64,000 nt of DNA from Bacteroidia bacterium (GTDB taxonomy: Bacteria; Bacteroidota; Bacteroidia; B-17B0; Aurantibacillaceae): positions 37,046 to 101,045 of the forward strand of contig JALHRL010000012.1 of the NCBI GenBank assembly GCA_022841465.1. The letters are read 5' to 3'. Each line of letters opens with the position of its first letter. Position 1 is the first letter of the stretch. Of this stretch, positions 16,956 through 26,820 are shown piece by piece. Both the position numbers and the translations under genes were made by a program. A model generated the notes under the pieces. That model did not search any database, was not told where the DNA came from, and worked only from the letters and a program-made list of their open reading frames with translations.

Positions 16956-19268
16956 ATGACAATATTTAAAAAATTAATTACCCTGCTAGTCCCTGAAAAA
17001 TCAAACATTTTTCAGATTTACTTTATGGCTATGCTGCAAGGTTTATTTTATATTTCTATTCCTTTATTTATCCAATCGGTTATTACATATACCATGGCCG
17101 GTTCTATCTCTGTATCGCTGGTTTTACTTTGTACATTTACTGTTATATCTGTAATTTTTATTGGACTATTTCAACTTTGGCAGCTTCGCATTAATGAAAC
17201 GATACAACAAAGTATACTACTTAATGTTGGTGTGAAATTTTCAGAAAAACTTTTTAAGTTAAATCCTTCACTTTACTTAAACGAATATTTATCCGTTAAA
17301 ATAAATCATTTTTACGATACACTAACTCTTCAAAAAGGTTTGGCTAAAATTCTATTAGATGTTTCCTTTAGTGTTGTATCCATTGTGTTTGGTTTATTGG
17401 TGCTTTCTGCCTACAATCCATTATTCTTAGTTTTTACATTACTAACGGTACTTATTTTTTACTTTATTCTAAAAAATTACGGTTCTAAAGCACTCGATAA
17501 AAGTTTAAATGAATCGCGTAGCAAACACTTGTTTGTAAATTGGCTGCACAATTTAGTAATTGGTTTAAGGGATAAAGAAAAGAGCTACACCGATGAGTAT
17601 ATATACGAAACAACTTCCGTTAAGTTAAAATCTTACATTGATGATAAAAGCGATTATTTTAAAATACTCGACTTACAATACCGAAGCATCCTCGTCTTTA
17701 AAATAATATTTATTACTGTTCTGCTTTTTTTAGGGGTTATTCTAGTACAAACAGGTTATTTAAATATTGGACAATTTGTTGCCTCAGAGATATTGGTGCT
17801 TTTAGTAATCAATGCAATTGAAAAACTAGTTATTAATCTTAAAACAGTTTTTGATGTTTTAACAGCAACTGAAAAACTATTTCAAGTGTTTGAAATGGAA
17901 AATGAAATTGAAAAAGAAAACAGAATATCATTTAGCCAATTAAAAACGAATGTTTCCGAATTCATATACAAACACGCTTACTCAAAAAAATTTAAAAGTA
18001 CCCTATACAGTGTTTTATTAATTGGATTAATTGTACTCTTTCTTCCATGGACCCAAACAGTAGAGAGCACTGGGCAAATAACAACGCTTGATCCAACAAA
18101 ACGTCCGCAAACTGTTACAAGCAGGATTGCCGGAAGGGTTGAAAAATGGTATATTAATGAAGGTACATTAATTAAAAAGAATGATACTATTGCTTTCATT
18201 TCTGAAATTAAAGATGATTATATGGATCCTAATTTAATTGAGCGATCAGAATCGCAAATTAAGTCAAAGGAATCTTCTATTGAATCCTATGAGTTTAAAA
18301 TTAATGCTATCAATTCTCAAATTGATGCTTTAAATAAATCTCTTCTTTTAAAAACCGAACAATTAAAAAATAAAATACTACAATCAAAAATTAAAATTTA
18401 TACAGATAGCATTGAGATGGTTGCTGCTGAAAATAATTACAAAGTAACAGAAGAACAACTTAAACGATTTGAAGAACTCTTACAAAAGGGTGTTATTTCA
18501 AAAACCGATCTTGAAAATAGAAAAGTGAAATTGCAAGAAGGTATGGCAAAAAGAATTTCTTCTCAAAACGATTACAGGAATTCACTCAATGAATTATTAA
18601 ATGCAGAAATTGAATTAAACGCCACACGCCAGGATTTTAATGAAAAATTAATGAAAGCCGAGTCGGAAAAATTAAGTACTTTTTCTAACTTGTACGATGC
18701 AGAAGCGAACTTAACCAAAATGCAAAACCAACTTTCTAATTATTCTATTCGACAAGGTTATTATTTTGTGTTGGCACCGCAAGATGGATTTATATCTAAA
18801 ACATTTATAAATGGAGTTGGAGAAATAATAAAAGAAGGTAGTGCAATTTGCAGTATTGTTCCCTCGCAAGAAGAACAAGCTGTAGAATTGTTTATTAATC
18901 CTATTGATTTACCATTAGTTCATCCAGGACAAAAAGTTCAGCTTTTATTTGATGGTTGGCCAGCTTTTGTTTTCTCAGGATGGCCCGGGGTAAGTTTCGG
19001 AACCTACGAAGCCGAAGTTGTTGCTGTAGACAAAGCAATTTCTGAAAATGGGAAATTTAAGGTGCTTGCAGTAAATAAAGAAAAGCCTTGGCCCGAAGCC
19101 ATTCAAATTGGAGGAGGGGTTAAAGGATTTGCCTTGCTTAATAATGTTTTGGTGATCTATGAATTGTGGCGAAAAATTAATGGGTTCCCGCCAGAGTTTT
19201 ATACAATTGAAAATAAAGCTAAAGAAGAAAACAAAAAGAAAGAGGAAAATAAAAATGAAAAAAACTAA
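16956..19268 (+). CDS. ABC-exporter membrane domain fused to HlyD-type adaptor, without ATPase
   Basis: A 770-residue protein with two parts. Residues 1-315 match the transmembrane domain of type I ABC exporters: helices near 19-45, 51-72, 133-152, 154-173 and 246-268, with the usual cytoplasmic-loop stretch LQKGLAKILLDVSF. Residues ~330-770 are a complete HlyD-like membrane fusion protein: one membrane helix at ~349-365 (YSVLLIGLIVLFLPW), a split lipoyl domain (AGRVEKWYINEG near 392 and FINGVGEIIKEGSAI later), a long coiled coil at ~430-610 and a beta-barrel region. The ATP-binding domain that should follow the ABC membrane domain is missing: I see no Walker A, signature or Walker B motif. 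It is followed by a TolC-like gene overlapping by 14 bases. Export of a peptide or small molecule is likely, but the energy source is unclear. Confidence 0.85.
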   Translation: MTIFKKLITLLVPEKSNIFQIYFMAMLQGLFYISIPLFIQSVITYTMAGSISVSLVLLCTFTVISVIFIGLFQLWQLRINETIQQSILLNVGVKFSEKLFKLNPSLYLNEYLSVKINHFYDTLTLQKGLAKILLDVSFSVVSIVFGLLVLSAYNPLFLVFTLLTVLIFYFILKNYGSKALDKSLNESRSKHLFVNWLHNLVIGLRDKEKSYTDEYIYETTSVKLKSYIDDKSDYFKILDLQYRSILVFKIIFITVLLFLGVILVQTGYLNIGQFVASEILVLLVINAIEKLVINLKTVFDVLTATEKLFQVFEMENEIEKENRISFSQLKTNVSEFIYKHAYSKKFKSTLYSVLLIGLIVLFLPWTQTVESTGQITTLDPTKRPQTVTSRIAGRVEKWYINEGTLIKKNDTIAFISEIKDDYMDPNLIERSESQIKSKESSIESYEFKINAINSQIDALNKSLLLKTEQLKNKILQSKIKIYTDSIEMVAAENNYKVTEEQLKRFEELLQKGVISKTDLENRKVKLQEGMAKRISSQNDYRNSLNELLNAEIELNATRQDFNEKLMKAESEKLSTFSNLYDAEANLTKMQNQLSNYSIRQGYYFVLAPQDGFISKTFINGVGEIIKEGSAICSIVPSQEEQAVELFINPIDLPLVHPGQKVQLLFDGWPAFVFSGWPGVSFGTYEAEVVAVDKAISENGKFKVLAVNKEKPWPEAIQIGGGVKGFALLNNVLVIYELWRKINGFPPEFYTIENKAKEENKKKEENKNEKN

Positions 19269-20646
19269 GCTTTTTATCTTTTTACTTCTTTGTTATTTTA
19301 TCGGAATTTCGCAAACCGACGAATTTTCTTACGAAGGGCTGTTTCGCTCCATCGAGAAAAATCATCCTCTTTTTTCACAAGCACAAAATCAATCCGCAAT
19401 CGGTAGACATCATATCCAAATGGCGCAAGGGGGATACGATCCGCAGGTTAGTGCAAGCTTCCATAATAAATATTTTGCCAATAAAAACTATTATTCCTAT
19501 TTACAAGGTGAAGTAAAACAACAATTATTTGCATCGCAATACATAAAGGCCGGATATGAATATGGGCAGGGAACTTTTGCCAATCCGGAATCAATTACAC
19601 CTTTTTATGGTTTATACTATGTAAGTTTTGAAACAAACTTACTGCAAGGTTTAACTTTTGATAAACAAAGAGCCGATATATTAAAATCAAAACAATACAA
19701 GAACTTTTACTCAACAGAAAGGATTATTTTACTTAATAATCTATATTACGGGGCGGGTTTAAGTTATGCAGAATGGGCGTACGCGCATAAACTGATGAGT
19801 TTAAATACCTATTATACTCTACTTGCCAAACAGCGTTTAGGCGCAATGAATGATTTGGCTTCCATAGGAGAAAGAGCGGCAGCAGATACAGTTGAAGCTG
19901 CTATTTTTTATCAAACACGATTGCTCGATTACAATATTGCAAAAGTTGAGGCGCTTGAAAAAACAACTGAAGTTTCTAATTTTTACCTTAACAACCAACT
20001 TGTAGATTTTAATAATGGAATCAAACCTGTTGACACTCTTGATTATTTGTTTGAAAAAATTAAAGAGAAAACAATGATTTTTTTGAAGGCAGATTCTTTA
20101 AACAATCCCCTATTAGCTCAATATCAAATTAAGCAAAACATCTTTGAAATTGAGAAAAGATTTAGAAAAGAAATGATAAAACCTCAACTTTCTGTGAACT
20201 ACAATCTAATATCTGAATCACAGGGAAATACTTTGGCTCAGTTATCCACTAATAACTACAAATGGGGTGCTTCACTAAATTTTCCGTTGTTTTTTAGAAA
20301 CTCATATAATAGTTTTAAAATTTCAGACTTAGAAGCAACCAATAATAAAATGGAATTAAATTTTAAAAAATTAGAAATTGATTATAAAAACAATTTACTA
20401 AAACAGTCTATCTCTGTTTTATCTGAACAAATTGTAGCAGCGATAAAAAATGTAAACTATAGTAAAATACTCTTAGATGCTGAAAAACTAAAATTCAGTA
20501 TTGGAGAAAGTTCGCTTTTTTTACTTAATACCCGCGAAAACAAATTAATGGAATCTGAATTAAAATTAGCTGAATATAAACTTAAATACATTAAAACAGT
20601 ATTAAAACTAATTCATTTGAACGGTAATTTAAATTATCAATTATGA
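19255..20646 (+). CDS. TolC-family outer-membrane efflux protein
   Basis: A 463-residue outer-membrane channel component. The chosen start at 19255 opens a clear signal peptide (KKTKLFIFLLLCYFIGISQ); an upstream in-frame ATG at 19159 would prepend a basic, unstructured tail lying inside the HlyD gene. The two halves have the long helix-rich repeats of the TolC fold, with GGYDPQVSASF near residue 50, KPQLSVNYNL later and many heptad-like Leu/Lys stretches. The gene overlaps the HlyD fusion by 14 bases and the next gene by 4 (ATGA), so all three are co-expressed. It would join the periplasmic adaptor to form a conduit across the envelope. Confidence 0.85.
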   Translation: MKKTKLFIFLLLCYFIGISQTDEFSYEGLFRSIEKNHPLFSQAQNQSAIGRHHIQMAQGGYDPQVSASFHNKYFANKNYYSYLQGEVKQQLFASQYIKAGYEYGQGTFANPESITPFYGLYYVSFETNLLQGLTFDKQRADILKSKQYKNFYSTERIILLNNLYYGAGLSYAEWAYAHKLMSLNTYYTLLAKQRLGAMNDLASIGERAAADTVEAAIFYQTRLLDYNIAKVEALEKTTEVSNFYLNNQLVDFNNGIKPVDTLDYLFEKIKEKTMIFLKADSLNNPLLAQYQIKQNIFEIEKRFRKEMIKPQLSVNYNLISESQGNTLAQLSTNNYKWGASLNFPLFFRNSYNSFKISDLEATNNKMELNFKKLEIDYKNNLLKQSISVLSEQIVAAIKNVNYSKILLDAEKLKFSIGESSLFLLNTRENKLMESELKLAEYKLKYIKTVLKLIHLNGNLNYQL

Positions 20647-20954
20647 TTGTACTGAATATAATAACCAAGAATATTTCTGAAATTGAAACCATAATGAAAG
20701 AAATCATTACAAATCGCTTTGCGCAAAGTGTTCAGTTAGATCATGAAGTAAAACACATTTTAATTAATGGAAAATTATCTGAATTAAAAACGCCAAAAAT
20801 AAGCTTTATTACTAAAGCATTGTTGTATAATGAAATTGAAACTTTTTTGCACCATAAATTTCCCACAACCGATTTTATGATTTATTCCATTCCAATAAGT
20901 CAAATGAACCTCGAACATTCCAATAAATTAAGAGAATATTTAAAACCTATTTAA
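20643..20954 (+). CDS. Small CutA-like protein
   Basis: A 103-residue protein translated from an ATG overlapping the TolC-like stop (ATGA). It has no signal peptide or membrane helix. The order of elements resembles the CutA1 ferredoxin-like fold: a first strand (IVLNIITKN), a helix (IETIMKEIITNRFAQSVQ), a strand with an exposed turn (EVKHILINGKL), a strand (KISFITKALLY), a helix (NEIETFLHHKFP) and a final strand (DFMIYSIPISQMN). CutA1 proteins are trimeric and were linked to divalent-cation tolerance. The match here is by pattern only, and the usual conserved residues are not all recognisable. Its link to the exporter operon is unusual. It could also be an unrelated small alpha/beta protein. 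Confidence 0.55.
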   Translation: MIVLNIITKNISEIETIMKEIITNRFAQSVQLDHEVKHILINGKLSELKTPKISFITKALLYNEIETFLHHKFPTTDFMIYSIPISQMNLEHSNKLREYLKPI

Positions 20955-20967
20955 TACCAAAAAATCT

Positions 20968-20990
20968 ATTTTAGGATTAAAACCTAAAAT
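20968..20990 (+). terminator. Weak terminator-like hairpin after exporter operon
   Basis: An 8-bp AT-rich stem (20968-20975 with 20983-20990) has a 7-base loop. It is followed by AATTTGATTTTT and lies 13 bases after the stop codon. The stem is weak and the T-tract imperfect. Confidence 0.4.
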
Positions 20991-21029
20991 AATTTGATTT
21001 TTAATGAATCAAAAAACTAATAAACTTGA

Positions 21030-22865
21030 TTAATTACTATTTGTAGATTTAATCCAATCTCCAAATGAATGCACGCCATTTTTTTCAGACAAATGCTTTT
21101 CAATATCCTCAATTCTTCCCTTTGGAATAGAATTAATTAATTTTTTAGTGTAATCACTGGTTGGATTATTGCAAATTTCATCGGCATCACCCATTTCTTC
21201 AATTTTCCCTTGATTCATTACCACCATGCGATCACTCATAAATTTCACAACACTTAAATCGTGACTAATAAAAATATAGGTGAACTTAAATTCCTTTTTT
21301 AAATCGTTTAATAAATTTAAAACTTGCGCCTGTACACTTACATCTAATGCACTTACACTTTCATCACAAATAATAAATTTAGGGTTTAAAGATAAAGCTC
21401 TGGCAATACAAATACGCTGTCTTTGCCCTCCGCTAAACTCATGCGGGTAACGGTAAAAATGCTTGCTTTCCAATCCTACTTTTTCCAATAAATCATACAC
21501 CATGCGTTTTCGAACATTGTTGTTGCCCCCAATTTTATGCACCTTCATGGGTTCCATTAAGGCATCACCAACGGTTAAACGAGGGTTTAAAGAAGAATAA
21601 GGGTCTTGAAAAATTATTTGAATATCTTTTCTCAAAAATCGGAAATCGCTTTCCTTCATTCTTAAAATTTCTTGTCGCTTATAAAATATTTTACCTTCTT
21701 TTGCTTCGGTAAGTTTCATTATTGTTCTACCCAAGGTAGATTTTCCACATCCACTTTCTCCAACTAAGCCTAAAGTTTCGCCTTCGTAAATATCAAAACT
21801 AACATCGTCAACCGCTTTTGTCCAACTTAATACTTTGCCAAACATTGTCTTCTCTGCCGGAAACCAGGTTTTTACATTTTGAATTTCTAATATTTTATCA
21901 CGTGCATAAAGCTCTTTGTGTTGCTTTATTCTTTCATCGACTGTAACTTCAACACTGTGCAAGGTATCATCTACTGTTCTATCAATCTCTTCAATGTCCC
22001 CGTTTTCTTTACGAATCATAAAGTCGCTAACAACCGGTAATCTTTTTACACGCAAATCCAATGGAGGTCTACAGGCAAGTAAACTTTTAGTGTAAGGATG
22101 CTGTGGGTTTTTAAAAATATCTAACACATGGCCTTGCTCCACAATTTTTCCTTTGTACATTACTACCACCTTATCTGCAAGTTCTGCAATAACACCTAAA
22201 TCATGGGTAATAAACATAATTCCCATGTTGTGTTCTTTTTGCAGATTACGCATTAAATCTAAAATGGTTTTTTGTACGGTAACATCCAAAGCTGTAGTTG
22301 GCTCATCTGCAATAAGAATGTTAGGATTACAACTCATTGCCATTGCTATCATTACCCTTTGTTTTTGCCCACCTGATATTTGATGTGGGTACCTATCCAT
22401 CATTAATTCCGGAGTTGGTAATTGTACCTGATTAAACAAATCTAATACAATTTTATATGCTTCTTTTTTAGAAATTTTCTTGTGTAAAATTAAAGCCTCT
22501 GCAACTTGGTCGCCGCATTTAATTACAGGATTTAAAGAGGTCATTGGTTCCTGAAAAATCATGGCAATTTCATTTCCGCGATAATGCCTCATTTCCGATT
22601 CAGGAGCCTTCACTAAATCAACTACTCTACCATCTTTGGTAGTATAAATAATTTCGCCGCCAGTAATTTTTCCGGGAGGGTTTGGTATTAAGCCCATAAC
22701 AGACAAGGAAGTAACTGATTTACCCGAGCCACTTTCGCCAACTATACCAATTGTTTCGCCTTTGTGTAAAGTAAAACTAACGTCGTTAACAGCTTTAATA
22801 AACTCGTCGTCACTTTTAAACTCGGTTACTAAATTTTTAATCTCAAGTAAAACTTCCCTTTCCAT
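21030..22865 (-). CDS. Double-ATPase ABC protein of peptide/nickel transporter type
   Basis: A 611-residue cytoplasmic ATPase with two nucleotide-binding domains in one chain, as in GsiA/YejF-type proteins, equivalent to fused DppD and DppF. The first domain has Walker A GESGSGKS near residue 41 and signature SGGQKQR; the second has Walker A GESGCGKS near residue 366 and signature SGGQRQR. Both halves carry the oligopeptide-transporter tail after the ATPase (NPQHPYTKSLL and NPTSDYTKKLI), which separates this family from export ATPases. The cognate permease and binding-protein genes are not in the window. It is transcribed alone, opposite to the exporter operon, so it is unlikely to be the ATPase missing there. 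Confidence 0.92.
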   Translation of the reverse strand: MEREVLLEIKNLVTEFKSDDEFIKAVNDVSFTLHKGETIGIVGESGSGKSVTSLSVMGLIPNPPGKITGGEIIYTTKDGRVVDLVKAPESEMRHYRGNEIAMIFQEPMTSLNPVIKCGDQVAEALILHKKISKKEAYKIVLDLFNQVQLPTPELMMDRYPHQISGGQKQRVMIAMAMSCNPNILIADEPTTALDVTVQKTILDLMRNLQKEHNMGIMFITHDLGVIAELADKVVVMYKGKIVEQGHVLDIFKNPQHPYTKSLLACRPPLDLRVKRLPVVSDFMIRKENGDIEEIDRTVDDTLHSVEVTVDERIKQHKELYARDKILEIQNVKTWFPAEKTMFGKVLSWTKAVDDVSFDIYEGETLGLVGESGCGKSTLGRTIMKLTEAKEGKIFYKRQEILRMKESDFRFLRKDIQIIFQDPYSSLNPRLTVGDALMEPMKVHKIGGNNNVRKRMVYDLLEKVGLESKHFYRYPHEFSGGQRQRICIARALSLNPKFIICDESVSALDVSVQAQVLNLLNDLKKEFKFTYIFISHDLSVVKFMSDRMVVMNQGKIEEMGDADEICNNPTSDYTKKLINSIPKGRIEDIEKHLSEKNGVHSFGDWIKSTNSN

Positions 22866-22934
22866 ACAATAGAACTAACGAAGTAAGCAATTTTTTTAAA
22901 CAATAAAAAATACATTCGCCTTGTGGCGAGATTC

Positions 22935-22942
22935 CAAAGATA
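22935..22942 (-). promoter_or_regulatory. Possible -7 box of the double-ATPase gene
   Basis: CAAAGATA on the plus strand reads TATCTTTG on the minus strand, an exact TAnnTTTG match 69 bases before the start codon. No TTG is at the right spacing upstream. The rest of the 246-base gap before sdhC holds only the sdh promoter and a small hairpin at 22916-22929. Confidence 0.35.
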
Positions 22943-23049
22943 AAATAATTTATATTAATTCTAAATAAAGAATTTATAGGCCCATACCTCTGCCAAAGTA
23001 AGTTTTTTGAAATTAGTTAAAAAAAAGTGAAGTCTTGCTAAACTAAATT

Positions 23050-23080
23050 TTGCTATTGTTTGTTTGTATACATAGATTTG
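23050..23080 (+). promoter_or_regulatory. Promoter of sdhCAB
   Basis: TTG at 23050-23052, a 20-base spacer and TAGATTTG at 23073-23080 match the Bacteroidota consensus. The start codon is 31 bases downstream. Confidence 0.65.
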
Positions 23081-23111
23081 TAACGCTTTTAACAAATAAT
23101 CTATTTAATGT

Positions 23112-23804
23112 ATGGGAAGTAATTCTGGATTTTTAAAATCTTCTATTGGTAAAAAGTTTGTAATGGGCACTACCGGTTTATTTTTAATAACCTTTTTAAT
23201 AGTGCACTGCTTTATAAACATGCTTATATTTCTTAACGATGGCGGAGAAACCTTTAACAAGGGCGCCGAGTTTATGGGCACAAATTGGCTTATTAGAACC
23301 ATGGAAATTGTGTTGTTTTTAGGCTTAATACTTCACATGGTTCAAGCTTTAACTTTAACTTTAGAAAACCGCAAAGCGCGCCCTGTTCAGTACGCTCAGG
23401 TTGCTGGTGCTGCTAACAGCACTTGGTATAGCCGCTCTATGGGTTTATTGGGTACTTTAATTTTAATGTTTTTAATTATTCACTTAAAACATTTTTGGGT
23501 ACCAAGTCGCTTTACCGATCACATTGCCCATAACGAATACGAGAAACTACCGGGCCAAGAAACCCTGTATCATGAAATGTTGGAGGTTTTTGAAAATCCT
23601 ATTGTAGTTGTAGTTTATGTTCTAGCTATGATTTCTTTAGCCTACCACTTACTGCACGGCTTTCAATCTGCATTTCAAACATTGGGCTTAAACCACAAAA
23701 AATATACACCCATGATAAAAAAATGTGGTGTTGCATTTTCAATTATCATCTCAGTATTATTTGCTGCAATGCCTATTGCAATGTATTTAAAATTGATTCA
23801 TTAA
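23112..23804 (+). CDS. sdhC: Succinate dehydrogenase cytochrome b subunit
   Basis: The 230-residue membrane anchor of complex II, type B (b558 family), with a single anchor subunit carrying five helices and probably two haems. The N-terminal [28 protein letters not shown] holds helix I with a conserved histidine. Further histidines lie in helices near residues 75-80 (LHMVQAL), 121-126 (IIHLKHFW) and 180-185 (AYHLLHGF), which fit haem axial ligands. It is the first gene of sdhC-sdhA-sdhB, the order usual in Bacteroidota. It couples succinate oxidation to menaquinone reduction, or works in reverse as fumarate reductase. Confidence 0.92.
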   Translation: MGSNSGFLKSSIGKKFVMGTTGLFLITFLIVHCFINMLIFLNDGGETFNKGAEFMGTNWLIRTMEIVLFLGLILHMVQALTLTLENRKARPVQYAQVAGAANSTWYSRSMGLLGTLILMFLIIHLKHFWVPSRFTDHIAHNEYEKLPGQETLYHEMLEVFENPIVVVVYVLAMISLAYHLLHGFQSAFQTLGLNHKKYTPMIKKCGVAFSIIISVLFAAMPIAMYLKLIH

Positions 23805-23826
23805 TCGCATATTCAAATTAAAAAAT

Positions 23827-25839
23827 ATGGCTTCATCAAAAAAATTAGACGCTAAAATTCCGGAAGGGACATTAGAACAAAAGTGGACCAAATACCGTTC
23901 TACTGTACATCTTGTTAACCCTGCCAATAAGCGTAGTTTAGATGTTCTTGTTGTAGGTTCAGGATTGGCGGGTGCTTCTGCAGCTGCAACCTTGGCTGAA
24001 ATGGGATACAAAGTAAAAGTATTTTGTTTTCAAGATTCTCCACGCCGTGCCCATTCAATTGCTGCGCAAGGTGGTGTGAATGCTGCAAAAAATTATCAAA
24101 ACGATGGCGACAGTGTTTACCGTTTGTTTTACGACACCATTAAAGGTGGAGATTACCGTGCACGTGAAGCAAATGTGCATCGCTTAGCAGAAGTATCAGG
24201 AAATATTATAGACCAGTGTGTAGCGCAAGGCGTGCCCTTTGCGCGCGAATACGGCGGATTATTAAGCAACCGTTCTTTTGGTGGAACACAGGTACAACGT
24301 ACGTTTTACGCAGCCGGCCAAACCGGCCAACAATTATTGTTAGGTGCTTATTCTGCTTTACAACGCCAGGTAGGAATGGGTGCTGTAAAATTATATGCTC
24401 GTCACGAGATGTTAGACGTAGTAAATATAGATGGTAAATGCCGCGGAATAATTGCGCGTGATTTAGTGAGCGGAAAATTAGAAAGACATTTCGGTCATGC
24501 TGTTTTATTATGCACAGGTGGTTACGGTAACGTATTCTTCCTATCAACAAATGCTATGGGAAGTAACGTAACTGCAGCCTGGAAAGCACATAGAAAAGGT
24601 GCTTTTTTCGGAAACCCATGTTACACACAAATTCATCCAACGTGTATACCTGTTAGTGGCGATCATCAATCTAAACTCACCTTAATGTCAGAATCGTTAC
24701 GTAATGACGGAAGAATTTGGGTTCCAAAGAAAAAAGAAGATGCCATCGCAATAAGAGAAGGGAAATTAAGTCCGGTTAACTTAAAAGAAGAAGACAGAGA
24801 CTATTATTTAGAAAGAAGATACCCGGCTTTTGGAAACCTTGTACCGCGTGACGTTGCAAGCCGTGCAGCCAAAGAAAGATGTGATGCTGGTTTTGGTGTT
24901 AACGCAACCGGCCAGGCAGTTTATTTGGATTTTGCTTTTAATATGAAATACAAATACGGTAAAATTGAGGCAACTAAAAAAGGTATAGAAAACCCTACAG
25001 AAGAGCAGTTAACCGAATTTGGAAAAGCAGTTATAAAAGAAAAATACGGGAACTTGTTTGATATGTACGAACAAATTACCGGTGTAAATCCTTATGAAAA
25101 CCCAATGCAAATTTATCCTGCGGTGCATTATACCATGGGAGGATTGTGGGTTGATTATCATTTAATGACAACAGTTCCGGGATTATACGCATTGGGTGAA
25201 GCAAACTTTAGCGACCATGGTGCAAATCGTTTAGGAGCTTCTGCATTAATGCAAGGTTTGGCAGATGGGTATTTTGTGATACCATACACTATTGGTGAAT
25301 ACTTATCGGAAGAAATTAGAACAAAAGCAATACCAACCGATAATGAGGCTTTTGTAAAAGCTGAACAAGAAGTACAAAATACGTTAAACCGTTTATTAAA
25401 TATTAAAGGAACCAAATCAGTTGATTATTTCCACAAGCGTTTAGGAAAAGTAATGTGGGATCAATGCGGTATGGCACGTAACGAAAAAGGTTTAAAAGAA
25501 GCAATTGCAGAAATTAGAGCCATTCGTGAAGAATTCTGGAAAGATGTTCGTGTGCCGGGAAGTGCCAACGAATTTAATCCTGAACTTGAAAAAGCAGGAC
25601 GCGTTGCAGATTTTATTGAACTAGGAGAATTAATGTGTATGGATGCTTTACATCGTAATGAAAGTTGTGGTGGCCACTTCCGCGAAGAATACCAAACTGA
25701 AGAAGGTGAAGCTAAACGCGATGATGAAAACTTTGCCTATGTTGCAGCCTGGGAAATGAAAGAAGTTGGAAACTGGGAACTTCATAAGGAAGAATTAAAA
25801 TACGAGAATATTAAAATTGCTCAAAGAAGCTATAAATAA
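23827..25839 (+). CDS. sdhA: Succinate dehydrogenase/fumarate reductase flavoprotein
   Basis: The 670-residue catalytic subunit of complex II with covalently bound FAD. The N-terminal dinucleotide fold is [13 protein letters not shown] at about 42-54. The flavin-linking histidine lies in [14 protein letters not shown] (His76). Substrate-site residues include the HPTCIP stretch near 276 and the arginine/histidine-rich [31 protein letters not shown] near residue 456 is the second FAD-contacting region. The length agrees with Bacteroidota type B enzymes. It lies 22 bases after sdhC and 13 bases before sdhB. Confidence 0.97.
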   Translation: MASSKKLDAKIPEGTLEQKWTKYRSTVHLVNPANKRSLDVLVVGSGLAGASAAATLAEMGYKVKVFCFQDSPRRAHSIAAQGGVNAAKNYQNDGDSVYRLFYDTIKGGDYRAREANVHRLAEVSGNIIDQCVAQGVPFAREYGGLLSNRSFGGTQVQRTFYAAGQTGQQLLLGAYSALQRQVGMGAVKLYARHEMLDVVNIDGKCRGIIARDLVSGKLERHFGHAVLLCTGGYGNVFFLSTNAMGSNVTAAWKAHRKGAFFGNPCYTQIHPTCIPVSGDHQSKLTLMSESLRNDGRIWVPKKKEDAIAIREGKLSPVNLKEEDRDYYLERRYPAFGNLVPRDVASRAAKERCDAGFGVNATGQAVYLDFAFNMKYKYGKIEATKKGIENPTEEQLTEFGKAVIKEKYGNLFDMYEQITGVNPYENPMQIYPAVHYTMGGLWVDYHLMTTVPGLYALGEANFSDHGANRLGASALMQGLADGYFVIPYTIGEYLSEEIRTKAIPTDNEAFVKAEQEVQNTLNRLLNIKGTKSVDYFHKRLGKVMWDQCGMARNEKGLKEAIAEIRAIREEFWKDVRVPGSANEFNPELEKAGRVADFIELGELMCMDALHRNESCGGHFREEYQTEEGEAKRDDENFAYVAAWEMKEVGNWELHKEELKYENIKIAQRSYK

Positions 25840-25852
25840 CAAAACGAAAGTT

Positions 25853-26626
25853 ATGGGTGGTAATTCAGGAAAAACAATAAACGTTACGCTTAAAGTGTGG
25901 CGCCAAAAAAACAAAAGTGAAAAAGGAACTTTTGAAACACATGAAATGAAAGGTGTTTCAACGGATATGTCTTTTTTAGAAATGTTTGACGTTTTAAACG
26001 AACGTTTAATTAACGAAGGAAAAGATCCGGTTGCATTTGACCACGATTGCCGAGAAGGTATTTGCGGTATGTGCAGTATGTATATAAACGGTCGTCCACA
26101 CGGACCAAAAAATGCAGTAACTACATGTCAATTGCACATGCGTAGTTTTAACGATGGCGATACCATTGTAGTTGAGCCTTGGAGAAGCGCTGCCTTTCCG
26201 GTAATTAAAGATTTAGCGGTAGACAGAGCTGCATTTGACAGAATTATTGCCGCTGGCGGGTTCGTTTCAGTAAACACCGGTAACGCGCAAGATGCCAATA
26301 ATATTTTGGTGCCAAAGCACGATGCAGACGATGCATTTAATGCAGCAGCTTGTATTGGTTGCGGTGCTTGTGTTGCGGCATGCAAAAACAGCAGTGCTAT
26401 GTTGTTTGTATCTGCAAAGGTTTCTCAATTAGCCTTATTACCACAAGGTAAAGTGGAAAAAGAAACACGTGTGTTAAACATGGTAAAACAAATGGATGTG
26501 GAAGGCTTTGGTAATTGCACCAATACCGGCGCATGTGAAGCAGAATGCCCAAAATCTATTTCTCTAGAAAATATTGCAAGATTAAACAGAGAGTATTTAT
26601 TTGCATCAGCTAACGATAAAAAATAA
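25853..26626 (+). CDS. sdhB: Succinate dehydrogenase iron-sulfur subunit
   Basis: The 257-residue electron-transfer subunit of complex II. The N-terminal plant-type ferredoxin domain binds [2Fe-2S] through Cys66, Cys71, Cys74 and Cys92 ([11 protein letters not shown] and TTCQLH). The C-terminal domain has [11 protein letters not shown] and later [12 protein letters not shown] for the [4Fe-4S] and [3Fe-4S] clusters. I chose the ATG at 25853; an upstream in-frame TTG at 25817 lies inside sdhA and adds twelve unmatched residues. The operon ends here with a terminator. Confidence 0.95.
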   Translation: MGGNSGKTINVTLKVWRQKNKSEKGTFETHEMKGVSTDMSFLEMFDVLNERLINEGKDPVAFDHDCREGICGMCSMYINGRPHGPKNAVTTCQLHMRSFNDGDTIVVEPWRSAAFPVIKDLAVDRAAFDRIIAAGGFVSVNTGNAQDANNILVPKHDADDAFNAAACIGCGACVAACKNSSAMLFVSAKVSQLALLPQGKVEKETRVLNMVKQMDVEGFGNCTNTGACEAECPKSISLENIARLNREYLFASANDKK

Positions 26627-26646
26627 GTTACAATAATTTAATTTTT

Positions 26647-26678
26647 AAAAAGCATATCTAAAAACGGTATGCTTTTTT
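26647..26678 (+). terminator. Intrinsic terminator after sdhB
   Basis: A 10-bp stem (26647-26656 with 26668-26677) has an 11-base loop and six T at the 3' end. It starts 20 bases after the sdhB stop. Confidence 0.82.
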
Positions 26679-26820
26679 ATTTTAACTACTTTTAAAGTAA
26701 TTTAAGTATTGCTTATAATTATTCTGCAAAATGGTGGGATATTATATACATTAATTAAAAATAGAACAGATATTTGCCGATACTTTTAAAAGCTGAACAA
26801 ACTATTATACAAGTCGCTAA

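Noticed and set aside
19159..19254. Extended start for the TolC-like gene
   Set aside because: It would prepend a Lys-rich tail before the signal peptide and overlap the HlyD gene by 110 bases; the ATG at 19255 opens directly into the signal peptide.
21030..22865. The double-ATPase protein as the missing ATPase of the HlyD fusion
   Set aside because: It is on the opposite strand and has the oligopeptide-importer tails in both halves. Such ATPases work with DppBC-type permeases, not with exporter membrane domains.
24206..24550. Long antisense frame inside sdhA
   Set aside because: The sense strand encodes a well-conserved FAD protein with all motifs, and the antisense frame is a by-product of codon use. 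The same applies to antisense frames in queA (44217-44693) and atpA (41994-42401).
25817..25852. Upstream TTG start for sdhB
   Set aside because: It lies within the sdhA reading frame and adds twelve residues that do not match the family; the ATG at 25853 is better placed.
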